64,000 nucleotides of DNA from JAFECT01 sp035551675 (GTDB lineage Bacteria > Pseudomonadota > Alphaproteobacteria > Caulobacterales > Caulobacteraceae): the NCBI GenBank assembly GCA_035551675.1, contig DASZMV010000066.1:15076-79075 (forward strand), in the 5' to 3' direction. The notes beneath the pieces are model-generated. The model was not told where the DNA came from. It ran no database searches and saw only the letters and a list, made by a program, of their open reading frames with translations. How positions within the stretch are numbered: the first letter of the stretch is position 1; each line of letters opens with the position of its first letter. Shown in pieces: positions 50,811 to 60,011 of this stretch. A program made the translations under genes and the position numbers.

Positions 50811-52879
50811 GCGCCGAGCGGCATCTCGCCTTCCTCCTTCGTCCGCACCAGCTTCGGCGCTTCACCGGGAGCCCATAACGCCGCGCGGTGCGCCACGCGG
50901 TAGGCGATGGGGCCGCCGCCGGGCGCCGTGTTGCGGATGAGGGGGCGAGGGATGGAGACGAACTCGACATCGATGGTGTCCGGCGCCGCGGTCACGACCG
51001 CATAGCCGTGGGCGCCGCTGTCCAAGAACGACAGGTGCGGGGATAGGTCGGGGTTGCGCAGTTTCAGCGCCGCCTCGCGGTCGTGCGTGCGTTGCAGCTC
51101 CAGCGCCGAGCGTACGCCGTGGCGCACGGTGAAGTCGGCGGCCGAACGCACCGGCGCTCCGTCGGCGGGCGCGTAGACATAGACCGCGCGGATGGGGCTA
51201 TCCTTCGGCGCATTGTAGGTGATCGATTCGCCGAGACCGGGCGAGGAGATCGAGGCGCCCACGAAGTCGAGGGCGACAGGCTCGAAATCGCGCGGCGGCA
51301 AGCTCTTGGAATGCACGCCCGCGAAGAACGCGTGGCGGTCGCCCGCGACGCTGACGAAGCCCCCGATCTTCCGCGTCTTCACGAAGTCGAGAATCTCGGC
51401 GCGCTCGGCGAAATAGCCGGACCAGTCGTCGCCGCCCATGGTCGCGAAGCCGGCGCCGGGCCATTTCAAGCCGAGTTCGGGTGGCAGATTCTGAAAATCG
51501 ACGCGCCAGTCGAGCGATCCCTCCGGATTGCCCCAGATCTTCCACGCCGCCTTCGACTTGCCGAGGCGATCGAGAAACCACACCTTCTGCTTCACGCCGA
51601 GCATGGTCATCGGCTCGGCGTCCCTGCGCAGGTTCGGAATTTGCTGCCCGCCGAAGGCGATCGTCTCCGGCGGTTTGCCGCCGTCGTAGCGCTTGCCCGC
51701 ATCCAGGATTTCGATCGCATTCTGGTCCGATGCGAAGGGAAAATCCTTCGCATCGAACGGCGCCATCAGGTCCGAGTCCGCGACCGCATCGCCGCGGTAG
51801 GATCGGTTGTCGGTGAGGATCAGGTCGACGTTCTTGCCGTAGCGGAACGCGCGATAGATGGTCAGGGAATGGATCGCCAGAATGTTGTTCGGCTCTTCGC
51901 CCAGGCCGTTCGCGTCGAAGGTCGTAACCGGCGCGTCCACCACCTTGGGCGGGACAAAGCGATCGAGCGATACGTCGCCGCCGGTCTTGACCACGCGCGC
52001 CGGCTGATACTCGAACCAGGCCTGGCACGCCGCGACCTTGCGGGTCTGCGCCGCACGCACCTTGTCGAACACCTGCAGGCCCTGGAAACCCTTCCACGAG
52101 AATTCGTGATTGTCCCACATGCATACGAACGGGAATCTCGCGCGGGCGTCCTGCAGATCGGGGTCGGACAGATAGCCCTTGTACAGCGCGCGATAGTCGT
52201 CGACGTCGGTCGGGACATGAAAGTTGGTGATCTTCTCGCCGTGTGGATAACGCACCACGTCGCGCAGCGTCCGCGCGTAATATTGCGCGCGGTCTTCGGG
52301 ATACCAGACGATCTCGTAGACGAAGTCGCCCAGGTGCAGCACGAAACCCAGCCGCTGATCCGGCGGCGCCTGCTCGTCCTCGAAGATCATCCGGCGATAG
52401 GCGTTGCACGCGCCCGCGGGCACCATCTGACAACTGGCGAAGGCGAAGCGCACCGGCCGGTCGTCGTCGTCCGCCGGCGTCGTCAGCGTGCGTCCGACGC
52501 GGCTCGCGAAGCCCTGGTCGTCGACGAAGCGATAGAAGTATTCGCGCGCCGGCTTCAGCCCCGCCGCCAGCACGCGCACTGTCCAATCGGCGTCGCCCGA
52601 GGGCGTGACCTTGCTCGTCGCGACCACCTGTTTGAAGGCCGGGTCCTGCGCCACCTCGCAGGTCAGCGACCGCGCGGCTGCGCCCGCGACCGGCGGACGG
52701 CGCGTCCACAGGATCACGCTGTCGGGACGCGGATCGCCGGATGCGACGCCCTCGGGGTAGAGGTCGCGGCGTTCGACGGCCTTCAGACTAGACGCCCGCG
52801 CGCTTCCTTGCGTGAAAGCCAGCGCGGCGCCGAATGCTGACGCAATCGCGACGAACTCACGACGAGACGGACCGGCCAT
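50807..52879 (-). CDS. Tat-exported alkaline phosphatase D family protein
   Basis: 690-residue PhoD-type phosphatase/phosphodiesterase. The N-terminus MAGPSRREFVAIASAFGAAL has a twin-arginine signal (SRREFVA). A PhoD N-terminal beta domain (YPEGVASGDPRPDSVILWTR) is followed by the metallophosphatase domain (about 150-590) with FAFASCQ, LHLGDFVYE, MWDNHEFSWKG, ILTDNRSYR and SVAGDRHAFFAGV, which supply the metal ligands. The family uses Fe/Ca centres and helps obtain phosphate or phospholipid head groups. The gene is convergent with the TetR gene. A Pho box was not seen upstream. Confidence 0.9.
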   Translation of the reverse strand: MAGPSRREFVAIASAFGAALAFTQGSARASSLKAVERRDLYPEGVASGDPRPDSVILWTRRPPVAGAAARSLTCEVAQDPAFKQVVATSKVTPSGDADWTVRVLAAGLKPAREYFYRFVDDQGFASRVGRTLTTPADDDDRPVRFAFASCQMVPAGACNAYRRMIFEDEQAPPDQRLGFVLHLGDFVYEIVWYPEDRAQYYARTLRDVVRYPHGEKITNFHVPTDVDDYRALYKGYLSDPDLQDARARFPFVCMWDNHEFSWKGFQGLQVFDKVRAAQTRKVAACQAWFEYQPARVVKTGGDVSLDRFVPPKVVDAPVTTFDANGLGEEPNNILAIHSLTIYRAFRYGKNVDLILTDNRSYRGDAVADSDLMAPFDAKDFPFASDQNAIEILDAGKRYDGGKPPETIAFGGQQIPNLRRDAEPMTMLGVKQKVWFLDRLGKSKAAWKIWGNPEGSLDWRVDFQNLPPELGLKWPGAGFATMGGDDWSGYFAERAEILDFVKTRKIGGFVSVAGDRHAFFAGVHSKSLPPRDFEPVALDFVGASISSPGLGESITYNAPKDSPIRAVYVYAPADGAPVRSAADFTVRHGVRSALELQRTHDREAALKLRNPDLSPHLSFLDSGAHGYAVVTAAPDTIDVEFVSIPRPLIRNTAPGGGPIAYRVAHRAALWAPGEAPKLVRTKEEGEMPLGA

Positions 52880-53093
52880 ACAAACCCTCCCTCGGCAAGA
52901 CGCCAAGGCGTACCGCGCGCTACGTCGGTGGTCCACCCGGATGCTGCGGGCTGCAACCAGCCTCCCGCCTGGGCCCGCGAACGGCGACGTTCAGATGACA
53001 TCGACCTGGCCAAGGACTCCGATGACGTCGCTGATCGCCGCTGCGGCCCACGCGGGTAGCGAAGACGGCGCGGTTCTGTCAGAACGCGGCGTC

Positions 53094-53834
53094 ATGTCCG
53101 CTTCGGTTCGCCAGACCATCCTTTGCGTAGCCGCGCTCGCCGCCGGGCTTGGGCTCGCGTCGCCCGCCTTCGCCGGACCGCCCTTCATCACCGACGACCC
53201 GGAGCCCACCGACCAGGGTCACTGGGAAATCTACACCTTCACCGAGGGAACCCACACGCCGGGCGACACCGCGGGTGAGGCCGGCCTCGACTTCAACTAC
53301 GGCGGCGCCAAGAATCTGCAGCTCACCGCGGTCATTCCCGCCGGCTACGACAATTCGAGTTGGGGCATGGGCGACGTCGAACTCGCCGCCAAATATAAAT
53401 TCCTGCACCAGGACGGGCCGGCGGGCCTGGACGTTGCGGTGTTCCCGCGGGTCTTTCTGCCCACCGCCTTCGACCGCCACGGCGATCGACATGCGAGCCT
53501 GCTCATTCCGATCTGGGCCCAGAAGGACTTCGGCAAGTGGTCGGTGTTCGGCGGCGGCGGCTATCAGATCAATCCGGGCGCCGGAAACCGCAACTTCTGG
53601 ATCTCGGGGCTGACCGTAACCCGCCAGCTCAGCGAACGCTTCATGCTGGGGGCCGAGGTCTATCACCAGACCGCCGACACCGATCTCGGCCGCGACTGGA
53701 CGGTGGTTAACCTCGGCGGGCAGGTAAAAATGACCAAGCACTGGTCCCTGCTGGTTTCGGGGGGCCCGGGGGTCGAGCATCCGCGCGAGGCCGGCCAGTC
53801 GGACTTCTACCTTTCGCTGAAAGCCGATTACTGA
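53094..53834 (+). CDS. outer-membrane beta-barrel protein of the MetA/SphA-like porin family
   Basis: 246-residue secreted protein with a signal peptide (VRQTILCVAALAAGLGLASPAFA) and then alternating strands of about ten residues rich in aromatic and Gly positions (WEIYTFTEGT, NYGGAKNLQLTAVIPAGYD, VELAAKYKFLHQ, GLDVAVFPRVFLPTA), ending in DFYLSLKADY. The opening GPPFITDDPEPTDQGHWE is the typical start of the 'transporter' family PF13557. Twelve or so strands could form a small barrel. Substrate unknown. The preceding upstream frame is rejected because it lacks a signal. Confidence 0.72.
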   Translation: MSASVRQTILCVAALAAGLGLASPAFAGPPFITDDPEPTDQGHWEIYTFTEGTHTPGDTAGEAGLDFNYGGAKNLQLTAVIPAGYDNSSWGMGDVELAAKYKFLHQDGPAGLDVAVFPRVFLPTAFDRHGDRHASLLIPIWAQKDFGKWSVFGGGGYQINPGAGNRNFWISGLTVTRQLSERFMLGAEVYHQTADTDLGRDWTVVNLGGQVKMTKHWSLLVSGGPGVEHPREAGQSDFYLSLKADY

Positions 53835-53926
53835 GCCTGACGGCCACGGCCCCGGGTCGCAATCCGGCCTAGTTCGTTTACGAAATCTTGCGAAGCTTGC
53901 GCGAAGCTTTCAGGGCGGGGGCCCCG

Positions 53927-55678
53927 ATGGAAGCGTTCAGTCCCTATGGAGCTTTTGCGCGGTCGCGGGTGCGAGACCTGCCGACGCGGATCGGCTTCGC
54001 CCTGTTCCTCGCCGGCGCCGCCTGGGTGCTGTCCAGCGCGGGTCCCGCGCTGTTCTGGCTGGCCGCGGTTTCCGCAGCCCAGGCGCTGGACACCGTCGTC
54101 GCGACCCCGATCCTGCGGCGTCCCGAGATCGACCCCCCGCTGTGGCGCAAGCGGCTTTACGCCGTTTCCATCGGCGTCAACGCGCTGATCTACTCCTCGA
54201 TCTCGGTCTACTTCTGGTTCGGTTGCGGCGATGTCGGCAAGGCGTTCGCCATGCTGCAGCCCGCAGGCTCGCTTCTGAACATCTCCCTGCAGCTCGAAAA
54301 GTCACCGCGCGCGCTGATCGCGGCGTGGGTCCCGCACTGCTGTTACCTGATGGGAATTCCGATCGTCGCCGGCTTCATCGGTCACGACTTCGCGCGCATG
54401 GGCGTGATGACGATAGGGTCGCTGGTCTATGTCGTGCATGTCGTCGCCGCCGTGCGCGCCATGGACCGCAATTCGCGCAACCTGCAGGCCGCACGCGACC
54501 TCGCCGAGGACCAGCGCGAACGCGCCGTCGCGGCCAGCGCCGCCAAGTCCGACTTCCTTGCGGTGATGAGCCACGAGATTCGCACGCCCATGAACGGCGT
54601 GGTCGCCGCCGCCGCCCTGCTGCGCAAGACGCCGCTGAACAAGGATCAGGCCGAACACGTGGAGATGCTGGCGTCCTCCAGCGAAGTCCTGATGGGACTG
54701 CTCGGCGACATTCTCGACCTGTCCAAGATCGAGTCCGGCAAGCTGGTGGTCGAACGCGCCAGCTTCGATCTGACCCGCAAACTCGAAGCCGCCGCGCGGC
54801 TCTGGCGGCCCCAGGCGGAAGCCAAGGGAGTCGCGCTCGAGCTCGACATCGACGATGCGCCCCATCGCATCCTCACCGACCCGCTGCGCTTCCAGCAGGT
54901 TCTGTTCAATCTCCTTTCCAATGCGGTGAAGTTTACCGACGAGGGCGTGGTGCGCCTGCGCTGTTACGCCGAGGGCGAGCGGCTCGTCGCCGAGGTCGAA
55001 GACTCCGGCTGCGGCATGGATGGCGAAACCGCCGAGCGCGTGTTCAGGACCTTCGAACAGGCGCACGCGGGCGTCGCGCGCCAGTACGGCGGCGCGGGCC
55101 TCGGTCTCGCGATCAGCCGGCGGCTCGCGGAACTGCTGGGCGGCGAACTCAGCGTCGAAAGCGCGCCGGGCCGCGGGTCGATTTTCCGCTTCGAGACGCC
55201 GCTGGTCGACGCCGGCCCCGCGATTATCCCGCCGCATCCGCGCGAGGCGCCGCGCGCGGGGGGCCGCCACGCTGGGACGGTGCTGCTGGTCGAGGACCAC
55301 GAGGTGAACCGGCGTATCGTGCGCCTGTTCCTCGAACCGCTGGGCTTCGAAGTCACGCCGGCGGAGAACGGGCGGGACGCGGTCGACCTCGCGGGCGCCC
55401 GGGCTTTCGACGTGATCCTGATGGACATGCAGATGCCGGTCATGGGCGGCATCGAGGCCTCCACCCGCATCCGCGACGGCCGCGGCCCCAATCACCTGAC
55501 CCCGATCATCGCCCTGACCGCCAACGCGCTGGACGAGCACCGCGCCGAATGGGCCGCCATCGGCGTCGAGCTGTTCATGACCAAGCCGGTCAATCCCCAG
55601 GCTCTGATCGAGACCATCGCCCGCGCCGTCGCCGCCGCACCCGAAGCCCTGGTAAAGACGCGCAAGCCTGCCGCGTGA
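53927..55678 (+). CDS. hybrid sensor histidine kinase with receiver domain
   Basis: 583-residue membrane-bound hybrid kinase. About six transmembrane helices fill residues 20-175 with little periplasmic sequence, suggesting a membrane or small-molecule sensor. The transmitter has H216 in SHEIRTPMNGV, the N-box NLLSNAVKFTDEG, G1 DSGCGMD and G2 GGAGLGLAISRRL. A receiver domain (about 455-570) has D500 in ILMDMQMPVMGG and the conserved Lys in FMTKPVNP. No partner response regulator or phosphotransfer protein is adjacent. ATG at 53927 was preferred over a TTG 13 codons earlier. Confidence 0.9.
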   Translation: MEAFSPYGAFARSRVRDLPTRIGFALFLAGAAWVLSSAGPALFWLAAVSAAQALDTVVATPILRRPEIDPPLWRKRLYAVSIGVNALIYSSISVYFWFGCGDVGKAFAMLQPAGSLLNISLQLEKSPRALIAAWVPHCCYLMGIPIVAGFIGHDFARMGVMTIGSLVYVVHVVAAVRAMDRNSRNLQAARDLAEDQRERAVAASAAKSDFLAVMSHEIRTPMNGVVAAAALLRKTPLNKDQAEHVEMLASSSEVLMGLLGDILDLSKIESGKLVVERASFDLTRKLEAAARLWRPQAEAKGVALELDIDDAPHRILTDPLRFQQVLFNLLSNAVKFTDEGVVRLRCYAEGERLVAEVEDSGCGMDGETAERVFRTFEQAHAGVARQYGGAGLGLAISRRLAELLGGELSVESAPGRGSIFRFETPLVDAGPAIIPPHPREAPRAGGRHAGTVLLVEDHEVNRRIVRLFLEPLGFEVTPAENGRDAVDLAGARAFDVILMDMQMPVMGGIEASTRIRDGRGPNHLTPIIALTANALDEHRAEWAAIGVELFMTKPVNPQALIETIARAVAAAPEALVKTRKPAA

Positions 55679-55729
55679 CTCGCGACGCCTGTGCGCGATA
55701 GAAACCCTTGCTTTGAGCATGAGGCGACC

Positions 55730-57055
55730 ATGGCGCTCCTCGAACCCGAACTGAAGCCGATCAAGCTGGACCTCGCGGCCCACGACGCCCTGGTGCTCGA
55801 CGCCTCGACCAAGGGCCTTCCCGTTTCGACCGATCGCATCACCGTGGGCGAGGTCGCCAACGCGGGATGGACGCTGCACGAGGACCTGCTCCTGCCGGCC
55901 GCGGTGCTCAGGCGTTCGGCGCTGGAGGCGAACGGCCGCTGGATGCGCGCCTTTGCCGGTCACGCGGGCGTGGTGTTCTGTCCGCACGGCAAGACGCCCA
56001 TGGCGCCCAAGATATTCCAGCGCCAGTTCGACGACGGCGCCTGGGGCCTGACCTGCGCCACCATCGGCCACCTGCGCACCTATCGCCGCTTCGGCGTGCC
56101 GCGCGTGCTCTACGCCAACCAGATCGCGTCCAAATCCGGCGCCCTGTGGCTCGCCAAAGAGATGGCGCGCGATCCCGGCTTCGAGCTCTACGTCTACGTC
56201 GACTCGCGCGAGGGCACGCAGTTGCTGGCGTCGGCGGCCGAGGCCGCGAACCTTAACCGGCCGATCCCGGTGCTCATCGAAATCGGCCACCTCGGCGCGC
56301 GCACCGGCATGCGCACCGTCGAGGAAGCGCTCGATCTCGCGCGCTGGCTAAAGGGCGTGAAGGGTCTCGCGCTCGCGGGAGTCTCCGCCTTCGAAGGCGT
56401 GGTGCCGGGCGGCGCCGACGCTGCCATGGAGCCCAATGTGCAGGCGCTGTTCGCCACGACGGTCTGGACCGCGGAGACCTGCGCGCGCGAAGGCCTGTTC
56501 ACCGCCGAGGGGCCGGTGATCCTGTCGGCCGGCGGTTCGCGCTTCTTCGACATGGCCGCGCGCCTGTTGGGCGAAGCGGACATGGGTGACAAGCTCGTGG
56601 TCATCCGCAGCGGCTGTTACGTCTCCCACGATGCGCTGCACTACGAGACGGCGTTCAACCGCCTGCTCGAACGCACCCACGGCGACCCCGGCGCGCCCGG
56701 CCGCCTGCGCCCCGCTGTCGAGGTCTGGGCCGAGATCAACTCCCATCCCGAGCCCGACCGCTGGTACGCCACGCTCGGCCGTAGAGACGTCTCCTTCGAC
56801 ATCGACCTGCCCAAGCCCATCGCCTGGATGCGCCCCGGGCTCCACGCGACCACGCAGCCGCTCGACGGCGTGAAGGTCACCGGCCTGTCCGACCAGCACG
56901 CGCACCTGACCGCCGGTCCCGACTGCGTTCTGAAGTTCGGCGACCAGGTCGGCTTCGGCATTTCCCACCCCTGCACCACCTTCGACAAATGGCGCGTCCT
57001 GTTCGAGGTGGACGATAACGGCAAGGTGCTTGGGGCGATGGCGACGTATTTCTAA
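55730..57055 (+). CDS. D-serine deaminase-like / alanine-racemase-fold PLP enzyme
   Basis: 441-residue fold-type III PLP enzyme of the amino-acid deaminase/D-threonine aldolase family (PF01168 plus PF14031). The PLP lysine is in CPHGKTPMAPKIFQRQ (about 87). The C-terminal metal-linked domain keeps HDALHYET, DQHAHLT and GISHPCTTFDKW, where His and Cys ligate zinc in D-serine dehydratase. Natural substrates could be D-serine, D-threonine or 3-hydroxyaspartate-like acids. It follows the kinase by about 50 bases. An ATG 13 codons further upstream is not used in the family. Confidence 0.85.
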   Translation: MALLEPELKPIKLDLAAHDALVLDASTKGLPVSTDRITVGEVANAGWTLHEDLLLPAAVLRRSALEANGRWMRAFAGHAGVVFCPHGKTPMAPKIFQRQFDDGAWGLTCATIGHLRTYRRFGVPRVLYANQIASKSGALWLAKEMARDPGFELYVYVDSREGTQLLASAAEAANLNRPIPVLIEIGHLGARTGMRTVEEALDLARWLKGVKGLALAGVSAFEGVVPGGADAAMEPNVQALFATTVWTAETCAREGLFTAEGPVILSAGGSRFFDMAARLLGEADMGDKLVVIRSGCYVSHDALHYETAFNRLLERTHGDPGAPGRLRPAVEVWAEINSHPEPDRWYATLGRRDVSFDIDLPKPIAWMRPGLHATTQPLDGVKVTGLSDQHAHLTAGPDCVLKFGDQVGFGISHPCTTFDKWRVLFEVDDNGKVLGAMATYF

Positions 57056-57066
57056 GAAAGAATTTG

Positions 57067-57296
57067 AACCACGGAAAACACGGAAAGCACGGAAAGCACG
57101 GAAAGAAATAGGAACCACGAACCTCACGAACTTCACGAACCACACGAACGAGAGAAGCGCCGCGCCGCAGGCGCATCTCGAATTCTAGATTGCGCTACGC
57201 GCGACCAGCGCTCGACGCCTTTCCGTGCTTTCCGTGTTTTCCGTGGTCAATCTTCTTCCGCGCCAAAGGCGCGGTGTTCGTGAGGTTCGTGGTTCC
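57067..57296. repeat. ccacgaa-family element, interleaved form, copy 2
   Basis: Arms in order: A (57067-57105, accacggaaaacacgg...), B (57111-57149, ggaaccacgaacctcacg...), A' (57218-57247) and B' (57276-57296). A and A' match perfectly over 29 bases and B and B' over 21, but they cross. Between A' and B' is the hairpin cgcgcc-aaa-ggcgcg, shared with the 32.8-kb copy. The element fills the gap between the convergent deaminase-like and epimerase genes. Confidence 0.85.
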
Positions 57297-57306
57297 TTTC
57301 TCTTCC

Positions 57307-58191
57307 TCACGCCGCCGAGACGTCGAACCGCACCGCCAGGCGCATTTCCTCGTCCGGCGCCAGGACGCGCAGGCCGAGACTGCGCCACTCCGCTTCGGGA
57401 TGGTTGAGCGCCGCGTTGGCGTGGGTGACCGGTTCGGCGACGAAGACGCCGCCGGACTCCGGCGCATAGACCTGGAAGAAGCGCGCCGTAGGTGAGCTCA
57501 TGCGCACGTGCAGGTCGCGGTCGGGCCAGCTCATTTCTGTCACTCCGCTCCAGCCGCCATAGCCGTTATCGAGGTCCGCGGCGTCGATCTTGCGGTCGCG
57601 CAGATCGTAACGGCCCGTCGGCGCCTCGCGTCCGATCGGCAGGGTGTCCACATCCACCGCCCAGACGCTGTCGACCCGCGTCGACAGCACCGTCTGTTCG
57701 TCGCTCGGAAAATAGGGATGGAAGCCGAGCCCCACCGGCATCGGGTCGTTCGATACGTTGCGCACGCTGAGCGTATAATCGAGGCCCGACCCGTCCAGGC
57801 AGAACCGTTGCCGCGCCTGGTAGGCCCACGGCCACTGGCCGGGCGCGTGCGAATAGCGCAGCTCGGCGCAATTCTCCTCCGCCTCCGCCACGTCCCAGGC
57901 ATGTCTCCAGCCTTGACCGTGCAGCGGCGAGGGATCGCCCTTCATGTTGGGCGCGAGCGTCACCTCGCGGCCGCGGAAATTGAAGCGGCCGCCGCGGATG
58001 CGGTTGCAGAACGGCACCAGCGGAAAGGCCGAGGCCTCGCCGGCGTCGTTCAGCTCGCCGGGCGCGTCGCGGAAGATCGGTTCGGCCGGCCCGCCGTCCC
58101 GCTTCTTGCGAAAATGCGTCACCGCGCCTCCGGCGCCCGGATCCAGCTCCAGATCGAAACAGGCGTTGGCGATGGTGACACGCTGGCTCAT
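57307..58191 (-). CDS. aldose 1-epimerase
   Basis: 294-residue mutarotase-like protein (PF01263), which interconverts alpha and beta anomers of hexoses. Landmarks are AFPLVPFCNRIRGGRFNF with the substrate Arg, PLHGQGWRHAW (catalytic/binding His), NVSNDPMPVGLGFHPYFP (second catalytic His) and a late glutamate in FVAEPVTHA that serves as the base. The ATG lies in an ATGA overlap with the GH1 gene stop. In this cluster it would supply the correct anomer for sugar oxidation. Confidence 0.88.
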   Translation of the reverse strand: MSQRVTIANACFDLELDPGAGGAVTHFRKKRDGGPAEPIFRDAPGELNDAGEASAFPLVPFCNRIRGGRFNFRGREVTLAPNMKGDPSPLHGQGWRHAWDVAEAEENCAELRYSHAPGQWPWAYQARQRFCLDGSGLDYTLSVRNVSNDPMPVGLGFHPYFPSDEQTVLSTRVDSVWAVDVDTLPIGREAPTGRYDLRDRKIDAADLDNGYGGWSGVTEMSWPDRDLHVRMSSPTARFFQVYAPESGGVFVAEPVTHANAALNHPEAEWRSLGLRVLAPDEEMRLAVRFDVSAA

Positions 58192-59480
58192 GAGTTCGCC
58201 GACCCTTCCCGGATCTTCTCCGCCGTGCGCAGCGCGCGCGCCTCGGCGCGGTGGCGTTTCGGTATCGGCTGTTCGTGCTCGGACGGCAGCGACACCGGCA
58301 CCGACAGGCAGACGCTCTGCGTCGGCAACACCGTCGCCCAGTCGCGGATCAACTGCCGGTACGAGCGCCCCACCGCGCGGATGTTGCGGTCGAGGTCGTA
58401 GAGCCCCAGCGGATTGACCCGCCCGTTCTGTTCGCGCAGCGCGGTGTCCCAGTCGACCTGGTCGGTCAGCGAATACCAGGTGAAGCCCACCGTCGGCACA
58501 CCGGAATTGCGCACGCTCAGGACGTTCGCCCACTCCTTCCACAGCCAGTTCACCGCCTCGTCGCCGTGGGCGCCTTCGATGATGTTGGTTTCCGTGTGCA
58601 TCACCGGCAGGCGATAACGGTCGTAGTACTGCCGCGTGATCTCGCTGTAGCCGAAGATTTCGCCCGACGCGCGCGTGGCGCCGTCCGCCGAAACCCGGTG
58701 CTCGTTGGTCCAGTAGTAGTCGTTGCCGAGGATGCAGTGGTGCTTCAGGCGGTTTTCGAGGAAGAAGTGATACTCCTCGTAGGTCATGCCGTTGGCGAAC
58801 AGATACTCGTACATCTCCGAATCGACACGGTGTCCATAGTTCAGGTCGAGCGACAGGAACCGCATCGAATTCAGCACCTCCGCCGGCCGGATTGCGGCGG
58901 GATTCTCAGCGTGGAAGTATTCCGACGACTCGCTCTGGATGAAGATCGCGTCGGGACGCACCTCCAGGATTACCTTCATCGCCAGCACATTGGCCTTGAC
59001 GATGTACTTCAGCGCATTGACGAAGGTGCGGTCGGTGACGCCTTCTTCGTTCCACCAGCCGTACTTGGCCGAGAAGGTGGCGCAGATGAACATCTCGTTG
59101 ACCGGGGTATAGAGCTGCACCCACGGAAAGCGCTGCGCGAACGCCTTGGCGTACTCGGCGAAATAGTGGGGGAAGTCGGCGTTCTGGAAATCGCCGATCC
59201 AGTCCGGCACGCCGAAATGGCAAAGGTCGACAATCGGCACCAGGTCGCGCCGCTGCAGGTCGGCGAACACTTCGTCGGTGAAGGTCCAGTCGTACTTGCC
59301 CGGCCCCAGGAAGGTGGTGTGCAGCGGCGGCCCGTAGCGCAGGAAACGGATGCCGAGGTCCTCGACGCAGTCGAAGTCGGTCTTCCAGTGCTTGTAGTGC
59401 CCGCAGACCTCCATCTGGTCCACGCGCGCCGTGCCCTTTTTGATCCGGGGGATGGAGTTCTCAATCCCCGTCGCGAACAT
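58188..59480 (-). CDS. GH1 family glycoside hydrolase
   Basis: 430-residue TIM-barrel glycosidase of family 1. The acid/base glutamate is E129 in YTPVNEM and the nucleophile is E298 in MHTETN; WYSLTDQVDWDTAL near 355 resembles the WS..DNFEW-type motif. Length is near the family norm of 430-480. No signal peptide, so it acts in the cytoplasm on imported beta-glycosides. It is coupled to the epimerase gene. Whether it cleaves beta-galactosides or beta-glucosides cannot be told from sequence; the DgoK/DgoA genes downstream favour galactosides. Confidence 0.85.
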   Translation of the reverse strand: MFATGIENSIPRIKKGTARVDQMEVCGHYKHWKTDFDCVEDLGIRFLRYGPPLHTTFLGPGKYDWTFTDEVFADLQRRDLVPIVDLCHFGVPDWIGDFQNADFPHYFAEYAKAFAQRFPWVQLYTPVNEMFICATFSAKYGWWNEEGVTDRTFVNALKYIVKANVLAMKVILEVRPDAIFIQSESSEYFHAENPAAIRPAEVLNSMRFLSLDLNYGHRVDSEMYEYLFANGMTYEEYHFFLENRLKHHCILGNDYYWTNEHRVSADGATRASGEIFGYSEITRQYYDRYRLPVMHTETNIIEGAHGDEAVNWLWKEWANVLSVRNSGVPTVGFTWYSLTDQVDWDTALREQNGRVNPLGLYDLDRNIRAVGRSYRQLIRDWATVLPTQSVCLSVPVSLPSEHEQPIPKRHRAEARALRTAEKIREGSANS

Positions 59481-59612
59481 GAAGGTGGTGATTATGACAA
59501 ACCCTCCCGCACGCGCGGATCAGCGGCCGGCCCCTGTTCGCCTAAACGAGCGGCGGGCCGGTTGGTTCGTCGGCGCCTTGCTTTTTGAAGGCTTTCGACC
59601 GCCCGGCCGGGC

Positions 59613-59834
59613 TCAGCCAGAGTCGGGGATCTTACGGCAACGGTTGACGGGCGTGACCGCGTCCAGGCCGTTCTGGACGTTGCGGATCCAGGCCTTGTCG
59701 CCGTGAACAGCGATCACCCGATGGTGCGGGTGCAGGTTCGGACCCGTGCCGACAAGGTCGCCTTCGGCGATCTCCTCGTCGTGCTCGCGCTCGTGCTTGA
59801 TGGAAAAGACGTCGGAATAGCTGACTTGAACCAC
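59613..59834 (-). CDS. small conserved hypothetical protein
   Basis: 73-residue protein starting with GTG preceded by GGGAGGGG. The core LVGTGPNLHPHHRVIAVHGDKAWIRNVQNG looks like a compact beta-rich fold and is not just composition-driven. No signal peptide or membrane segment. I recall no named family. It sits between the GH1 gene and the SMP-30 gene, but on the opposite strand from the latter. Confidence 0.5.
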   Translation of the reverse strand: MVQVSYSDVFSIKHEREHDEEIAEGDLVGTGPNLHPHHRVIAVHGDKAWIRNVQNGLDAVTPVNRCRKIPDSG

Positions 59835-60011
59835 GGGACCCCTCCCGGAACTTGAGTCGCTATTTTAGACTCCCTCTAGCTGAATGAAATCCGAACAAGC
59901 CTGACTGTGTGTCGCAGGCGCTCGTCTGTGGCGGGGTGTGTCGGTTCGGGAACAGGACGCGCCGCCGGTGCTTAGGCAGACAAAGGGCTTACGCAGGCAG
60001 GAGAAACCGAC

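Noticed and set aside
53888..53926. Earlier TTG start for the hybrid kinase
   Set aside because: The extra 13 residues are not hydrophobic or conserved-looking, and the ATG at 53927 sits directly before the first membrane segment.
54302..56290. 662-codon minus-strand frame opposite the histidine kinase and deaminase-like genes
   Set aside because: Spans two well-supported genes with complete catalytic motifs on the other strand.
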